The notes under the pieces: model-generated
The model's input: only the letters and a program-made list of their open reading frames with translations
Told to the model about the DNA's origin: nothing
The model's database searches: none
Shown: in pieces, positions 23,561 through 35,133 of the stretch
Layout of the letters: the number at the start of each line of letters is the position of its first letter
Numbering within the stretch: the stretch's first letter is position 1
Position numbers and translations under genes: made by a program
DNA from: Anthonomus grandis grandis
Taxonomy: Eukaryota > Arthropoda > Insecta > Coleoptera > Curculionidae
Direction of reading: 5' to 3'
Assembly (NCBI RefSeq): GCF_022605725.1
Contig: NC_065563.1
Location: forward strand, 5,792,518-5,856,517
DNA: 64,000 bases

Positions 23561-23689
23561 AGTGGAAGGGGGATTCAACTTTTTAATTTTAAGCTTTTCT
23601 CATGGATCACTATCAACTGTCAAAAAATGGTAACATGATGTATTTTTTGAAATTGCAGACCTTTTTTGCTGCGAGATTGACTGTACTAT

Positions 23690-25695
23690 TAGCCGTATAT
23701 GGAAAACAGATCGAAGCATTTTTTCTGAAAATTTAGTAGCCATGGTAACAGGCTACTAAACAACCAATGCTCTATCGGTCTAAAATATTTTCAGAACTGC
23801 AGCGTTGCCGCTTATATAGAAAAATGGCAACCCGTTTGATTTTTTAAACAGAACACCCTATATATTTTTAGATATTTTGATTCCGTGTTTCATTCTGAGT
23901 CTTTTTTAATCATAATTTCCTATTATATATATATATATATAATTTCCTATTTATTATAATTTTGCCTGTTTTTTGTTAAAACTCAAGAGATAAACTAATT
24001 GTTTATTTCTCAGTTATTTAAGTTCCTAAAAAGCTCAAATTTTAAACATTACTTTACAAAACTTTAAGAGATCAACTTGGATTAATTTTCATGTATCGGC
24101 AAAAGTTTGGAAGGTTACAAAACAATTTTATCAATTATGGTTCTAAATTAAAACCTGAATTGAATAAAACAAAGCCACTTACCAATGAAAAAGATAATAT
24201 TATTAATGTATTGGCATATCCACAAGCTTCAATTTTAAGTGCTAAGTATGATTTAGGTTTGTCTTATTCAATTCAGAGTATATTAGCCAATGATAAAATG
24301 CATCCATACATATTTACCAAAGTTCATGCTTTAGAACCACAAAACTATCACAGTACCATATTCTGTTGTGATAGTCTTGTGAAACGCTGACTTTGTAAGA
24401 AAAACAATTTGGACCGACGAAGCCAAATTTCCCAGGGAGGAAATTTTGTACATAAGAAATAATCATTTTTGGGTTGATATAAGTCCTGATTTTTTGCTAA
24501 AAATCTTCCATTGCAAGATTTTCGTACTTGTTGGTTTCAACTTGATGGAGCCCCACCTTACTGTGGAGATAGTGTAACAAGACTTGTACTACATGTTTGA
24601 TGATAGATGGCTTAGATTGACCGGCGAGATCGCCAGATCTGATACACCTTGATTTTTATTTGTAGGATAATATAAGGTTATAAGGGAACTAATATAGGGT
24701 TATAAGGTGTACGCAACACTAGTAAACAGTGAAGAAGAGCTACGTCAGCGAGTTTTACCTGTTTTAAAGAGGTAGATGAAATCGAAATTAAAAGAGCGAC
24801 GAATATATTACAGCCAGATAACGATTTTATAAATGTTAAGAGAATAATGCTAGTAATTTCCTATAATAATACTTTTTTTGTTACTTTTACCTATAACTAA
24901 CGAATTATTTTATAGTATAAATAAGCTTTTCTTATCCGTTTGTCCTAAACCTAGATACAATGTGTTAAATTTTCTACATGTTCTTGCTATTATTTGAACA
25001 CATTGTCGATGGAAAATAAATAGACCCGTTAAAACTTCATTTGAGTAGTTAATAATAATATTTTTTTTTTAATAAAGTTTATTATAAAACATAAATGTAA
25101 TACTATAATTAAAACCGATACTGTCATAACTAAAAATGTCACTCTCATTTATTAAACCATTGTGACGTTTTCATAGCTAAGAAATTTTAAACATAAAAAT
25201 GTTTAAAATTATCAAATTTCGCGAAAATAAGTATTTATTTCTAAAACGCGGCCTTAATTTGAATTTAATTTTCAACGATCCTGTATATTGCTGATGAAAT
25301 CAGGTTATAAGAAGTTAATCAAGATTATCTCTTAAAGTGGTTTAAAATTTGAGCTTTTTAGGAACTTAAATAGTTGAGAAATAAAGAATTAGTTATATCC
25401 TGGTTTTTAACAAAAAACACGCAAAATTTTTTTCCTGGAAACCTCTAGTACCTTATTAGAGATAGGTTAAGGAAAGCATGACTATAAAAAACTAAAAACG
25501 AAACAGGGAATCAAAATATCTAAAGATATATAGGGTGTTTCAATTAAAAAATCAAATGTGTCGCAATTTTTCATATATAAACGGCAACGCTGCAGTGCTA
25601 AAAATATTTTAGGTCGATAGAGCATTATCTGTTACCATGGCGACCAAATTTTCAGAAAAATGTTACCTTCTGTTTTCCATAAATAGTAATAAAAT
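23690..25695 (+). mobile_element. Second long-TIR mariner-like element
   Basis: The arms match in inverted orientation: the left GCAGCGTTGCCGCTTATATA (about 23801) with the right complement near 25580, and further out GCCATGGTAACAG with CTGTTACCATGGCG and GGAAAACAG with CTGTTTTCC. The left arm runs from about 23690 to 24085, the right from about 25300 to 25695. The GCAGCGTTGCCGCTTATA block is shared with the 63-3850 element, so the two are relatives. As there, an inverted transposase N-terminus sits on the right side (about 24925-25050), with ARTCRKF readable. Confidence 0.65.
24091..24850 (+). pseudogene. Mariner-like transposase remnant in the second long-TIR element
   Basis: The frame from 24091 reads FGRLQNNFINYGSKLKPELN, NVLAYPQASILSAKYDLGLS (second helix-turn-helix) and MHPYIFTKVHALEPQNY. 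After a stop and shift, IWTDEAKF (about 24408) and NNHFWVD follow, then GFNLMEPHLTVEIV in place of the usual WFQLDGAP block, and a garbled third block near 24640. The N-terminus is absent here but present in inverted orientation at about 24925-25050. Clearly dead. Confidence 0.65.
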
Positions 25696-25699
25696 ACTG

Positions 25700-26067
25700 A
25701 TTTTCCCATAGAATTAATCAATCAGTACGTCGTGAGAAAAACACAATCTCTAAATAAATCAGAGAATTTAAGATGCCCGTCAATACAGCTAAAAAAACAT
25801 TTTAGCGCCACCTTCACCCAGAACTGTCAAAATTTTGCCGGCTCACATTACTATCAAACTAGACGGACAATTTAAATTTTGCTCAAAACTTGTATTTGGC
25901 TTGCAATAAGTTTGACATTGACTACTGTCATTTTAATTTCAAATTCACCTTGGCGGTCAGGATCGAGTAGGTGGACTGTCACTTTGACACATGTCGACAA
26001 TAAATAAATTAAAGCGTTTCTTTTTTGTCAATTTTGTTCAGTTTAAAAGTTCCTAATTTATGGTAAA
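25700..26067 (+). promoter_or_regulatory. 5' flank of F-box gene 1 with a motif shared with F-box gene 2
   Basis: CTGTCACTTTGACA at 25976-25989 recurs, in the same orientation relative to the gene, upstream of the minus-strand F-box paralogue (complement at 39448-39461). It lies about 80-90 nt before the start codon here and about 105-115 nt before it there. I see no consensus TATA box. Conservation of this patch suggests a duplicated promoter element; its function is not known. Confidence 0.4.
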
Positions 26068-26682
26068 ATGGACGGAAATGCGCAGATCGGCCATAATTAT
26101 TTGACAAGATCGAGTTGCGCGTCGACTATCAATCCATCGCCGGGCGATTTCGTGGTGCGACGAACACCCACGAAAAAACTGCGATTCACAGACTGGACGC
26201 AGGCGCTCCCCGATGAAATTCTGGTCAAGATCTTCTCCTATTTGTCAAACGAAGAAATCGATCGGAACGTACGTGCGGTATGTACCAGATGGTATCATTT
26301 ATCCTATACACCCACCTTATGGAAAATCATAAGGGCGGATAGCCATGTGCCCTCCATAGTGGTTTCCAAATGGATTGATCAGTCGCCCTTACTGCGAAGG
26401 GCGTATTTTTTCAATAGAGACGATATGGACTTTATAGCGGAACAGTTGATCTTGCGCTCATCCAATTTGCAATCGTTAGTAGTTAGGAACTGCCGAGGTA
26501 GTTCCAGATCTGAGTTCATTAAGGAGACGAACGTGCGGAAGCTCCTCAGGCGTTGCCGTAAGAATAGATTTAAATTTTTTCGGTGCCAGAAATGGGGCGT
26601 CAAGTTCTACAAGCTGCTGGAGGAGAATAAATCTGGGTTTTCTGTAACTTTAAGCTATAGATTTTGTATAAGATCTATGTAG
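26068..26682 (+). CDS. F-box protein, short intronless gene 1
   Basis: A 204-residue frame opens at ATG 26068 and closes at TAG 26680-26682, with AATAAA three bases later as a likely poly(A) signal. The N-terminal 44 residues are low-complexity and basic. Residues 45-87 form an F-box (LPDEILVKIFSYLSNEE, then VCTRWYHLSYTPTLW), the motif by which such proteins bind Skp1 in SCF ubiquitin ligases. Residues 100-140 (LLRRAYFF, NLQSLVVRNC) look like the first one or two leucine-rich-repeat-type strands that normally present the substrate. After residue 145 similarity to the paralogue stops and the tail is basic and Arg/Lys/Cys-rich, so the substrate domain is truncated or new. Base composition is well above the AT-rich surroundings. 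It lies in the putative last tmod intron on the same strand. Confidence 0.75.
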   Translation: MDGNAQIGHNYLTRSSCASTINPSPGDFVVRRTPTKKLRFTDWTQALPDEILVKIFSYLSNEEIDRNVRAVCTRWYHLSYTPTLWKIIRADSHVPSIVVSKWIDQSPLLRRAYFFNRDDMDFIAEQLILRSSNLQSLVVRNCRGSSRSEFIKETNVRKLLRRCRKNRFKFFRCQKWGVKFYKLLEENKSGFSVTLSYRFCIRSM

Positions 26683-26699
26683 AATAAACAATAATTGTA

Positions 26700-27330
26700 A
26701 GCGTATTTGTTATGTTTAATTAAATGTTTGAGAGACCTCAGAAAGTGTGTGGTATACTAGAAAGTATGTGGTAACTTATTCCTGTCAGTACCAACAAATA
26801 AGGTTGAAGAGTTGCTATAGCAGAATTAAAATGGATGGAGAAAATCTGGCCAAAAGTTACTGGAATCTTGAAAATAAATCTAGAGCAATTAAAACAGAAC
26901 GGCATTCTGCTATTACTTATATACTTATTACCAAGTATAGACCAAACTAATCATTCATAATTGAATTTTAAGTTAATTTAAGATATCTGATTTCACCAGT
27001 GGTGGCAACATCGCAGTCATTATTCAAGTTTGTGGACCTTTATATTTCGTCGTAGGCGTAGATGATTTTTTTAATACTGCCGACGTTTTGGCCTATATTA
27101 GGCCATCCTCAGGGTGCTACAATGGATGTAATTGGTGTTTATTTAAAATATAAAATGATAACTGTTTCTTTTTTTCTTGAACTTTACAAGATACATTATT
27201 AACACATTTGGACTACATAAACGGACAAAACACTCTTAAAAACATTTAAATAATTTTTAAGAAATTAAGAAAAAAGAGGCAAAATTAACACAAATATATA
27301 ACAAAAACTAAGAATTAAAAAAGACAAATA
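26700..27330. other. Flank between F-box gene 1 and the Tc1 element
   Basis: AT-rich. An open plus-strand frame at 26747-26950 has no recognised content. The only structured piece is the hammerhead-like core at 27079-27113. Confidence 0.4.
27079..27113 (-). ncRNA. Hammerhead-ribozyme-like core, probably from a Penelope-like element
   Basis: On the minus strand the sequence reads CCCTGAGGATGGCC, a short loop, GGCCAAAACGTCGG. That is the hammerhead core box CUGANGA, a perfect 4-5 bp stem II (TGGCC/GGCCA), then AAAACGTC where GAAACGTC would be expected. Hammerhead motifs with very short stem III are known in Penelope-like retroelements. The first base of the GAAA box reads A, so self-cleavage is unlikely. 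No Penelope coding sequence is visible nearby. Confidence 0.4.
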
Positions 27331-27724
27331 TACTAGTGGAAAAATATTTAGAAACTCTCAATAATACTTATTAATTAATTACTGAATTTTTCTGGAGCCT
27401 TTTAAATTTCGGTAAATTAAACAAACGCCACAGATATACAATACAATTGTTGTGCTTAATAATTCAAAAAGGTATTGTGTTTATGTTTTCTCGGCGATAA
27501 GGAATTTCTAGTTGGAAAAAAGTATGGAAACTATTTTTATTCTGTGTTTAAGGTATTCAGTCCTAGTTCTTCAGTACAATATAAAATATTAATTTATCTT
27601 GCCAAAACACCTCTAACGTTATTTTTCATATAATCTCAGACAAAAAATTGTGGGTTTACTTAAAATGGGTAGAAAAAAGTCGTTTATTATAATATATATA
27701 ATACAACCGTAAGAAACTGTCTAC

Positions 27725-29360
27725 TTGATGGAGGGTCTTTTTGGGAGAGTTGCTGTAAAAAGCCACATTTTCTATCAAAGCAATATAGAAAGGCCTGAAA
27801 GGAGTTTGACAGTCATCTCTATTGGTCTTGAGAAAAATATGCTATACCGTTCTCTATTTGAATTTGATGGCAGGAAATATGTAAGGAGACCGGTGGATGC
27901 AAGATTTAAAGCAAAGTACGAAATTATAACTGTGAAGCATGGAGGCGAGAACATAATGGTCTGAGGATGTTTTTCCCGACCTGGGACACGGCCAATTATT
28001 CAAGTGAAGGGTACAATGGATCTATTTGGCAGTGGCGAAGCGTGAACTTTTCTTTCGGGTAGACAAACAATAAAAATTGTTAATTAGAAAAAAATGTGTA
28101 TTCAATATTATTCACTTTAATGAAATAGATAATGAAAGCGCATGGAATATTAACTCAAAGAGAAAAATATGTAGTGATATAAAAAAAAAATAATTACTAC
28201 TAGCATAAAAAGATAGATAGATAAAAATAAATACTACTTACAAAAAAAACACAACATAGGTATAACCATAACTTATAAATCCATAATATCCATTATTTTA
28301 AAATTAATTAAAGACAAATAAAAACACAACTAAAATACAATTGTCAATATCAAACAGTCTTTCATAAGTAACCCCTAAAATATCCACTAAAAAAATCTTT
28401 TCTATACACCCAAAATTAAAAATACTAATTATTAAATTACAATAGCACGCGCCCGCACCAAATGCCAAATGCAGATTCATCAAAAAACAAAACTGAAGAT
28501 GTATTACGTCCGACCAGATCAAGCGTGTCCAAATGTTCATAAACAATAACCCTCAAGAGCATAATAAAATAGCTGGTCGACTTCGATAGACAAAAGCTCA
28601 AATGTCTTTCCCGCGAGTAAATTTTGCATACGTAATAGGCTGAATACTGATGCGGCTGGACCTCTGTCACCTGCTTGATGCGTATATGGTTCGATTAGAT
28701 GCTCCAAATTTCGGAAGACAAATATCAATGTGTCTTCCTGGGGCTCGTATACATTAATTGGGTGTCAGCCCTGCATTTTTATTTTAATTGGTGCGTCAGG
28801 CAGGGCGCGCCTTAGATATTATAGATAGATAGATATTATAGCCGTTTAGATACTAGGTATATAATAATAGTAAGGAGAGCGACTACATTATGTGTTATTT
28901 TTTTTTAATTTGAATTCAACAATTACATGAAATAATTACGCAATAAATTAATGAGAAATAACTGGATAATTTTGGGTAGACAGTATCTACCTTGTCTACT
29001 CGTACGCTTCGCCACTGCTATTTGGATGGTTACTGGTTACTATTTGCAGAAGAAGGTTTGCCGTTGCAACAGGGCAATGAGCCGAAACATTCGACCAATT
29101 TAGTAAAAGATTGATTTCGTGAGAAAAAAAATAACTGTTCTTGAATAGCCATCTCAATCCCCAGACCTAATTGAAATATTAGATCACCGTTTTCGGATGC
29201 ATTCCAAGATAAAAACGCCTTTAACAATTTTTTAATATTATAAAAAATCGGAGGGTTAAAAATTCCTGCAGAAACTCTTCAAAAATTGGTCGACTCTATG
29301 CCTAAAAGATGTCAGGCAATCTTAGATGCTGACGGGTATTCTAGAAAATTAATATTTTCT
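27725..29360 (+). pseudogene. Tc1-type transposase remnant (DD34E class)
   Basis: The part before the hAT reads SLFEFDGRKYVRRPVDARFK, then TVKHGGENIMV, a stop where Trp is expected, GCFSRPGTRP and IIQVKGTMD. These are hallmark segments of Tc1 transposases following the first catalytic aspartate. After the hAT (from 29026), LPLQQGNEPKHSTNLVKD stands for the second block, with Asp of QQDND replaced by Gly in this reading. ITVLE.PSQSPDL follows, then a shift, and the C-terminus IPAETLQKLVDSMPKRCQAI. Catalytic residues are lost and there are several stops. Confidence 0.75.
28030..29017. mobile_element. hAT-like non-autonomous element with perfect 8-bp target duplication
   Basis: CTATTTGG occurs at 28022-28029 and again at 29018-29025, directly flanking inverted ends CAGTGGCGAAGCG and CGCTTCGCCACTG. 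An 8-bp duplication and CAGTGGCG ends are typical of hAT elements. A minus-strand frame at 28537-28728 (HQAGDRGPAASVFSLLRMQN) and overlapping frames have no recognised homology, and no hAT transposase motif is visible. Confidence 0.85.
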
Positions 29361-29519
29361 AGAAAAGTGTTAATCATAATGTTTATAATACCGTTTTTTT
29401 TTTAAATAGTAGAAGTTTCCATACTTATTTCCAACTGTTATACGAAAATTATAGCTATAATTTAAAATTATACTTGTCAAAATAAAAAGTTTCTATACAT
29501 TTTTCCGCCACTGTATATA

Positions 29520-31810
29520 TAATTTGCAAAAAAATATCTTACTCCCAAAAAAATGAGTTTTTTTCGTACAACTTTACCATCTTTTTTGATTGGTTTTCTC
29601 CAAGGAACATGTCCCTGAATTTTGTCACAGGCCTAAAAAAACACCCTGCATGTTTGTAATTTGTATTTAAAATTAGCTTTTATTTTGTATAAATTAATAA
29701 AATATTACATTGTAACTATTTTTAATACATAGTTACGAAAATCATTAAATTAAATAAAATTATATACTTAACAAACATAGTTCGACAAATAAAAGATATA
29801 ATATGACATACTGTTAAATATAATAGATAGTATCTCTGTTTCCTTGTTCCACCAATGTAACACAATTCTAATAAAATACTTTTGAAAAACTAAAAACAGT
29901 GTGCGCACGGTACTGGCTATCAAAATTTCAAAACCCTATACCATATTAATCTCGACTAGACCGGACTGGAAATACACTTAATCGATCAAATTTTTTTTAA
30001 ATAACTTAATACAATGGAAAATATAAAAATACTTCTTCAATTGACTTAAATACTCAATAATGCCTATTTTTATATTTTAATAAGATTATATATAATATTT
30101 TAATAATAATTAATAAGAAAATTGGACTGGACGTTTCCTCGAAGACGGTGGCATAATAACAGATTATTTTATTTTAATAGGAGAGTACCAATTTCAATTT
30201 AAATTTGATAATTCAAAAATGGGTAAAAATCTGTTGTAGAGTACCACATTGGTCGCCGTAAATCTTGGTTATTATTTAAAATGCAAACATTTGAAAGGAT
30301 AGTAACACTATCTTTTTTTCTATTATATGATTATAAATATAAGTAAATTAAATCAATAGATTTTCGACAGCTTTTCAGGTATTCTTATATTTTATGCATG
30401 TAATTATCAAAACATTTAATAACTATTATAAGCAATAATTAAATTATTTAAACTTTTAGTATGTAATTTGCAATATGTTAAATTTCTAAAGTAAGAGTGC
30501 TGATTGGACATTTTTTTGTGATAAAATATTATTTTTATAGTATAATTAAAGAAAATATATCTAATCGAAGAAAATTTTATCGAAAATCTTGCAAGAACTT
30601 ATTACCACTTTTACTACAAGAAAATTCTGAAGAAGTCAATTTAATAAATTCACCCAAAAATCGAGCTGTCAGTAATGAGTCGCGATATAAATTAACTTCA
30701 TTGTCAAGCCACTAATATTCATCATTTTGACGGTAATCCTTAATTACCATAAATATTCATACCTAATATTCTTTGATGGATATGAACAAATAACCAAAAT
30801 ACTACAGATTTAAGAGTTTTACTTATTTAACTTAAAAAATATAAAACATTAATACGGTAGAAAAAACGTGTTTTTATTGATTTTTCATTAAAAAAATAAA
30901 AAATCATCAATTCGAATACATGTCTATGTATAAGAGTCTTCTTATGCGACCTGATCTTTTCTCTCAGTATTGTGGTATTCCTATCTAATACATATTACCT
31001 AGAGCCGTAATGAAATATAAGCGTGAGGTTTTTTAAAATATAGTCCTATTTTCTCTTTAACTTACTTGTTCAAAGCTATATTGTCACAGTGTAGACCTTT
31101 TTGGTTACTTTTTAATTTTTCGTTCTTAGTCTACGTTCAAAAACTATATAAGTTTTTAATTTCTATTAATACAGAAATAGTTTATGGGTAAACATAAAAC
31201 AATAACAACAACAAAACCTAATTTTATTTTCTCTCGCGTTATGCAGTAACTTCATATGATACATAAGGTCGGAACTCGAGTTTCACCATATATCACAATG
31301 ATATATATCAAGGGGTTGAAAAAATGTACTCCTCTAATCTTCCCATTAATTAAACCACTTTGTTAAATATTATTATGAAAATGTAAATACGTTAATTATT
31401 CTCCTATAGTTTTTGTACAATTGTATTAGTATTCTGTAGTTGATTCGTAGGGTTTCTCTAGGGTTCTACTTACGTTTGGTTTATTATTTTTATGTATAGT
31501 GTTTAGTTTTTAAGTACCTAGTTCATCTTGTTGGAGAGCCCCATTTTGGCCCCAATTTAGGTTATTTAGGTTATATTATTGTAAATTTCTGTAGTTCTAA
31601 TTTTCTCGAATTTGTATACTTGCTTGCTTTGACTGTCAGTATTCTCCTAAAACTATTGGTCTCTTTCGGCAAAAACAATGAAGATAATTCCAAATATTTC
31701 GAAACTGTTCCATCGGGTTTTAAAAAGGACGCGCTTCGTGACAATTCATTCAGTTTTAATTGTTTAGTCAGTTATTACCTTTACAATTAAACGACAGTTA
31801 AGGCGAGTTA
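29520..31810. other. AT-rich intron sequence; one possible exon-like frame
   Basis: No transposon recognised. A plus-strand frame ending at 30715 (NRRKFYRKSCKNLLPLLLQE, then SEEVNLINSPKN) has coding-like composition. The AG at about 30551 could join it in phase to the tmod exon at 20094-20241, but the polypyrimidine tract is poor. The stretch 31540-31810 is less AT-rich, with no frame. Confidence 0.3.
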
Positions 31811-31816
31811 GGTTAG

Positions 31817-31942
31817 TATTTTTGACGTTGACAATAAAAGTGTGTTCTCGAATTTCATTACAATATCTATACTAACAAATTAATGCTTCCATATATTAAG
31901 GGCTTTAGGTAGATCTTAGGTAGTCTACAATATGATCGGATA

Positions 31943-32004
<62 letters not shown>

Positions 32005-32244
32005 TAATATATATTTTTGACGTTGACAATAAAAGTGTGTTCTCGAATTTCATTACAATATCTATACTAACAAATTAATGCTTCCATATATTAAGGGCTT
32101 TAGGTAGATCTTAGGTAGTCTACAATATGATCTACAATAAGATCTACCTAAAGCCCTTAATATATGGAAGCATTAATTTGTTAGTATAGATATTGTAATG
32201 AAATTCGAGAACACACTTTTATTGTCAACGTCAAAAATATATAT
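31817..32244. repeat. Three-copy repeat: direct pair plus near-perfect palindrome around a (TA)n tract
   Basis: A 121-nt block at 31817-31937 recurs at 32012-32132 essentially unchanged, separated by a (TA)n tract of about 54 nt. The second copy then forms a palindrome with 32138-32244: arm 32007-32113 pairs with it across a 24-nt loop, giving about 107 paired bases. The block contains GACGTTGACAATAAAAGTG and GGGCTTTAGGTAGATCTTAG. The near-identity implies a recent event or an assembly artefact. Confidence 0.9.
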
Positions 32245-32469
32245 AAATAATGAATATTTTATTAAATATGCATTGCCAATTAAGATATATTTTCTGATAG
32301 GGTGCAATCAATTCGACAGTAAATATTTATAAAATTAGGCAAAAAGTGAATTGATCGTTTTTCTTACAAATGTTTGATAGTAAATACTAACAGTATAATT
32401 GGTACCACTGGTTATATATTTGACAGAAATGCAGCCAATTCAACAGGTCAGTCAAAGCTATGCTAAACA

Positions 32470-33480
32470 TATCAACATCAAACTATAACTAAACATCATT
32501 GAACCAGCTGCATATGAGCAGCGCTCTATACGTCAGCTCGTTACTAATTAAGCAATTGTTGCAAAGTGTTAAGATAAAATTATTGTGTCTTATATGGATG
32601 CAGGGAACAGCAAAATTCAAAGCTAATAAGAGGTCTGAAGCATCAATTTGATTCCTGCATATTTTCAATAAAAAACACTCCCCGAATTCTCGCAAAGAGT
32701 GCATTTAATAACCCTTGAAAGCAATAACTGCTGACTAAATCCGGATATACACCATCGATCCTAAAACTTAGAAGTAGAACTTTCATTGAACTTATTAGGG
32801 AATTAAACAAGATTGTTCTGTTTGAAGTATATTTGACAGTTCTGTTAAACTGTTCTGTTTATTACGTAATCAGTTTTATCTTTGAGCAAAGAAATCGACA
32901 TCTTTTTATATTTCCGAAGGTTAGGTGAGAGTCTGTTAACTTTTACACCATTTATAAACCGTATTAAGATCTACTTGCAGTTAACGATTCTTTAAAAGGC
33001 GAAAAATCTTCACATCATCTGCAAATAGAAATTTACTGCCAATAATCGTGAAATAATAAATAAATATAAATCAAAAACAAAAATGGAGTAAGAGTGCTCT
33101 CCTGGAGAGCACCACTTGAGGTAATGTAGGTAGATGATCTGAACCCATTGAACTCCACAAATTGTCGTTTTTTTTGCTCATAAGTAGCAAATGAAAAAGT
33201 CTTCTAGATGCTTGAAATTGCAATTTTGCAAAGTAATTGTATGGTCCCTCCCACCTATCGAAAGGCTTAGCATTATCTGTGTAGATTAGACATCAACTTG
33301 ATATTTGCAATGTATAGCCTTAGTTACGCAAAAATTATATTAAATGTGTTAACCAAGACTGAAAAAAACCATGCTGCTTAGGTTAAATAAAAGTTTAATT
33401 TTTTTGAAACTTGATGCTATGAATGCAGGTTTCAAAGGCCTTAGAAAAGAAGCAGATTGCCTACATAAGTAGATGCATGA
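32470..33480 (-). pseudogene. LINE reverse transcriptase fragment
   Basis: Read from high to low coordinates: AFETCIHSIKFQK, a garbled AFD motif (about 33430); GSKFLFADDVKIFRLLKNR, the F-ADD catalytic box (about 33003-33045); LQVDLNTVYKWC (about 32950-32985); and near 32500-32600 the C-terminal CIHIRHNNFILTLCNN and NELTYRALLICSWFN segment. This order matches the palm and thumb of jockey/R1-like LINEs. The AFD motif and surroundings are full of stops. A plus-strand piece at about 33640-33760 ending WNKLPLHIQSF looks like the C-terminus of another LINE. Confidence 0.55.
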
Positions 33481-35007
33481 ACGTAACCAGTAATTTTTTA
33501 TTCGGTCCACTGCATCTATGGTAATTTCATTTTTGAATTTTCAAGAAGTATTTGGTTCATTAAGGATATCAAGAATTTCTTCAATATTTATCTACGAAAA
33601 TTTTCATTGAGACTAACCAAGATAAGCATTTCTATCCTACGAGGTACAGGCTGGATGCTACCTATACTTTCTTACAACTGAGTAAAGAAAATTGAAACCG
33701 CACCTAGATACTTAAATTCTGGAACAAACTCCCATTACATATACAATCATTCATTTTATTTTTTTTGATGAAATATTTTAATTTTTATTAAATATCTTTG
33801 ACTGTGTCTAAGTTCGAATTTTGTTCTGTATCTATGTTTTATTTCATAAAGCTATAAATTTACATAAGAAGTTATTACCAATGTGGTCGACAAAGGTATC
33901 TGAATCTGAAGCTTAGAGGTATACGTGAGACGGGAAGTAAATATGGCCACTCCATTAGCGTACTATTTTTTATTTTTCAGAAAATTTAAATAACTTAACT
34001 AACTAACACGTGTCGCACAAAACAAATAATAAATATGCCTACGCCTATGTTGTCCTAGAGGACCGCCTCCTAAAAAAACCTGGCGATAACGTAAAACACC
34101 TACGCCTCGAACACGTCTGTGTTGGGGAGCCAATCGGGAGTTTAAAACTTGGCTCGGCGCAAAACGGCCATGATTTTGCTGTTGTAGCAACCGAGCCAAT
34201 CAGATAACCTGCCGATCGTGTGCCGCACCTCTACTGTGCTATGTTGTCATATTGGTTTTATTTTAATGGATATGCGGAAATAGTCGTATGCAGCATTGGT
34301 TTAGTCCAAATCATTGCCAATCCAATATTATAATTTGTTTATTCAAATTGAATAAGATTGAACATACAAAAAGGTTTTTTTTAGTTTTAAGAGAATTAAT
34401 AAGCATATATAATGATAGTAACTTAAAAATAATAATAAAAACTTAATAATAACTATAAAACAATATTGTGTTTTTAGCGGATTAATATGACAACTGTGCT
34501 TCAAAACTTTTAATAGACAAGTCACGCCTCATCAATTCCTTTGGGAGACAGATAAGGTTGTGGAAGAATATATTATGTATATTCTTCCTATGAATATAAT
34601 ATGTATGCATATTGCCATTTTTTTCTTTTTTTCTTTGCTGCGGCACGTGTAGGATTATAATTATTAACATGAATAAAGAATTTAAATTTGATTATCTGCC
34701 AGGCAACTGAAATCAAAAATTCAAATTTTCCACCCATATGAAGTAATTTTCTGTGTATTCCAGGGAATTAAAATAATTCTTCCGGGCATATCTATCCTTT
34801 CTATCATCTGGAGCCATTTTTCGTATCTTCCAGTCTCCATGTTGGAGAAAATTTTTGTAAATGAATTGATAGTTTTGCGTTACCGCCTTGTATATATAGG
34901 TACCTTTGTTGCAATACGTCCATATCTATGTGACAATAAAATGTTTTCTCAGTGATCTCTGATGTACTCGCAGACACTTTTAGGGTTGCTACAAGGGAAC
35001 ATATGCT

Positions 35008-35009
<2 letters not shown>

Positions 35010-35086
<77 letters not shown>

Positions 35087-35087
35087 G

Positions 35088-35133
<46 letters not shown>
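35010..35133. repeat. (TA)n microsatellite
   Basis: Two long TA runs separated by short TATATTATA and GTATATATATATGTATAA interruptions, partly self-complementary. The apparent Tyr/Ile-rich protein frame across it is a by-product of the repeat. Confidence 0.9.

Larger units (their letters stand above)
27333..29513 (+). mobile_element. Tc1-like element, split by a hAT insertion
   Basis: The left end CTAGTGGAAAAATATTTAGAAAC and the right end (complement CAGTGGCGGAAAAATGTATAGAAAC) are inverted copies flanked by TA at 27331-27332 and 29514-29515. Without the inserted hAT and one 8-bp duplication it is about 1.2 kb, a normal Tc1 size. Confidence 0.8.
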
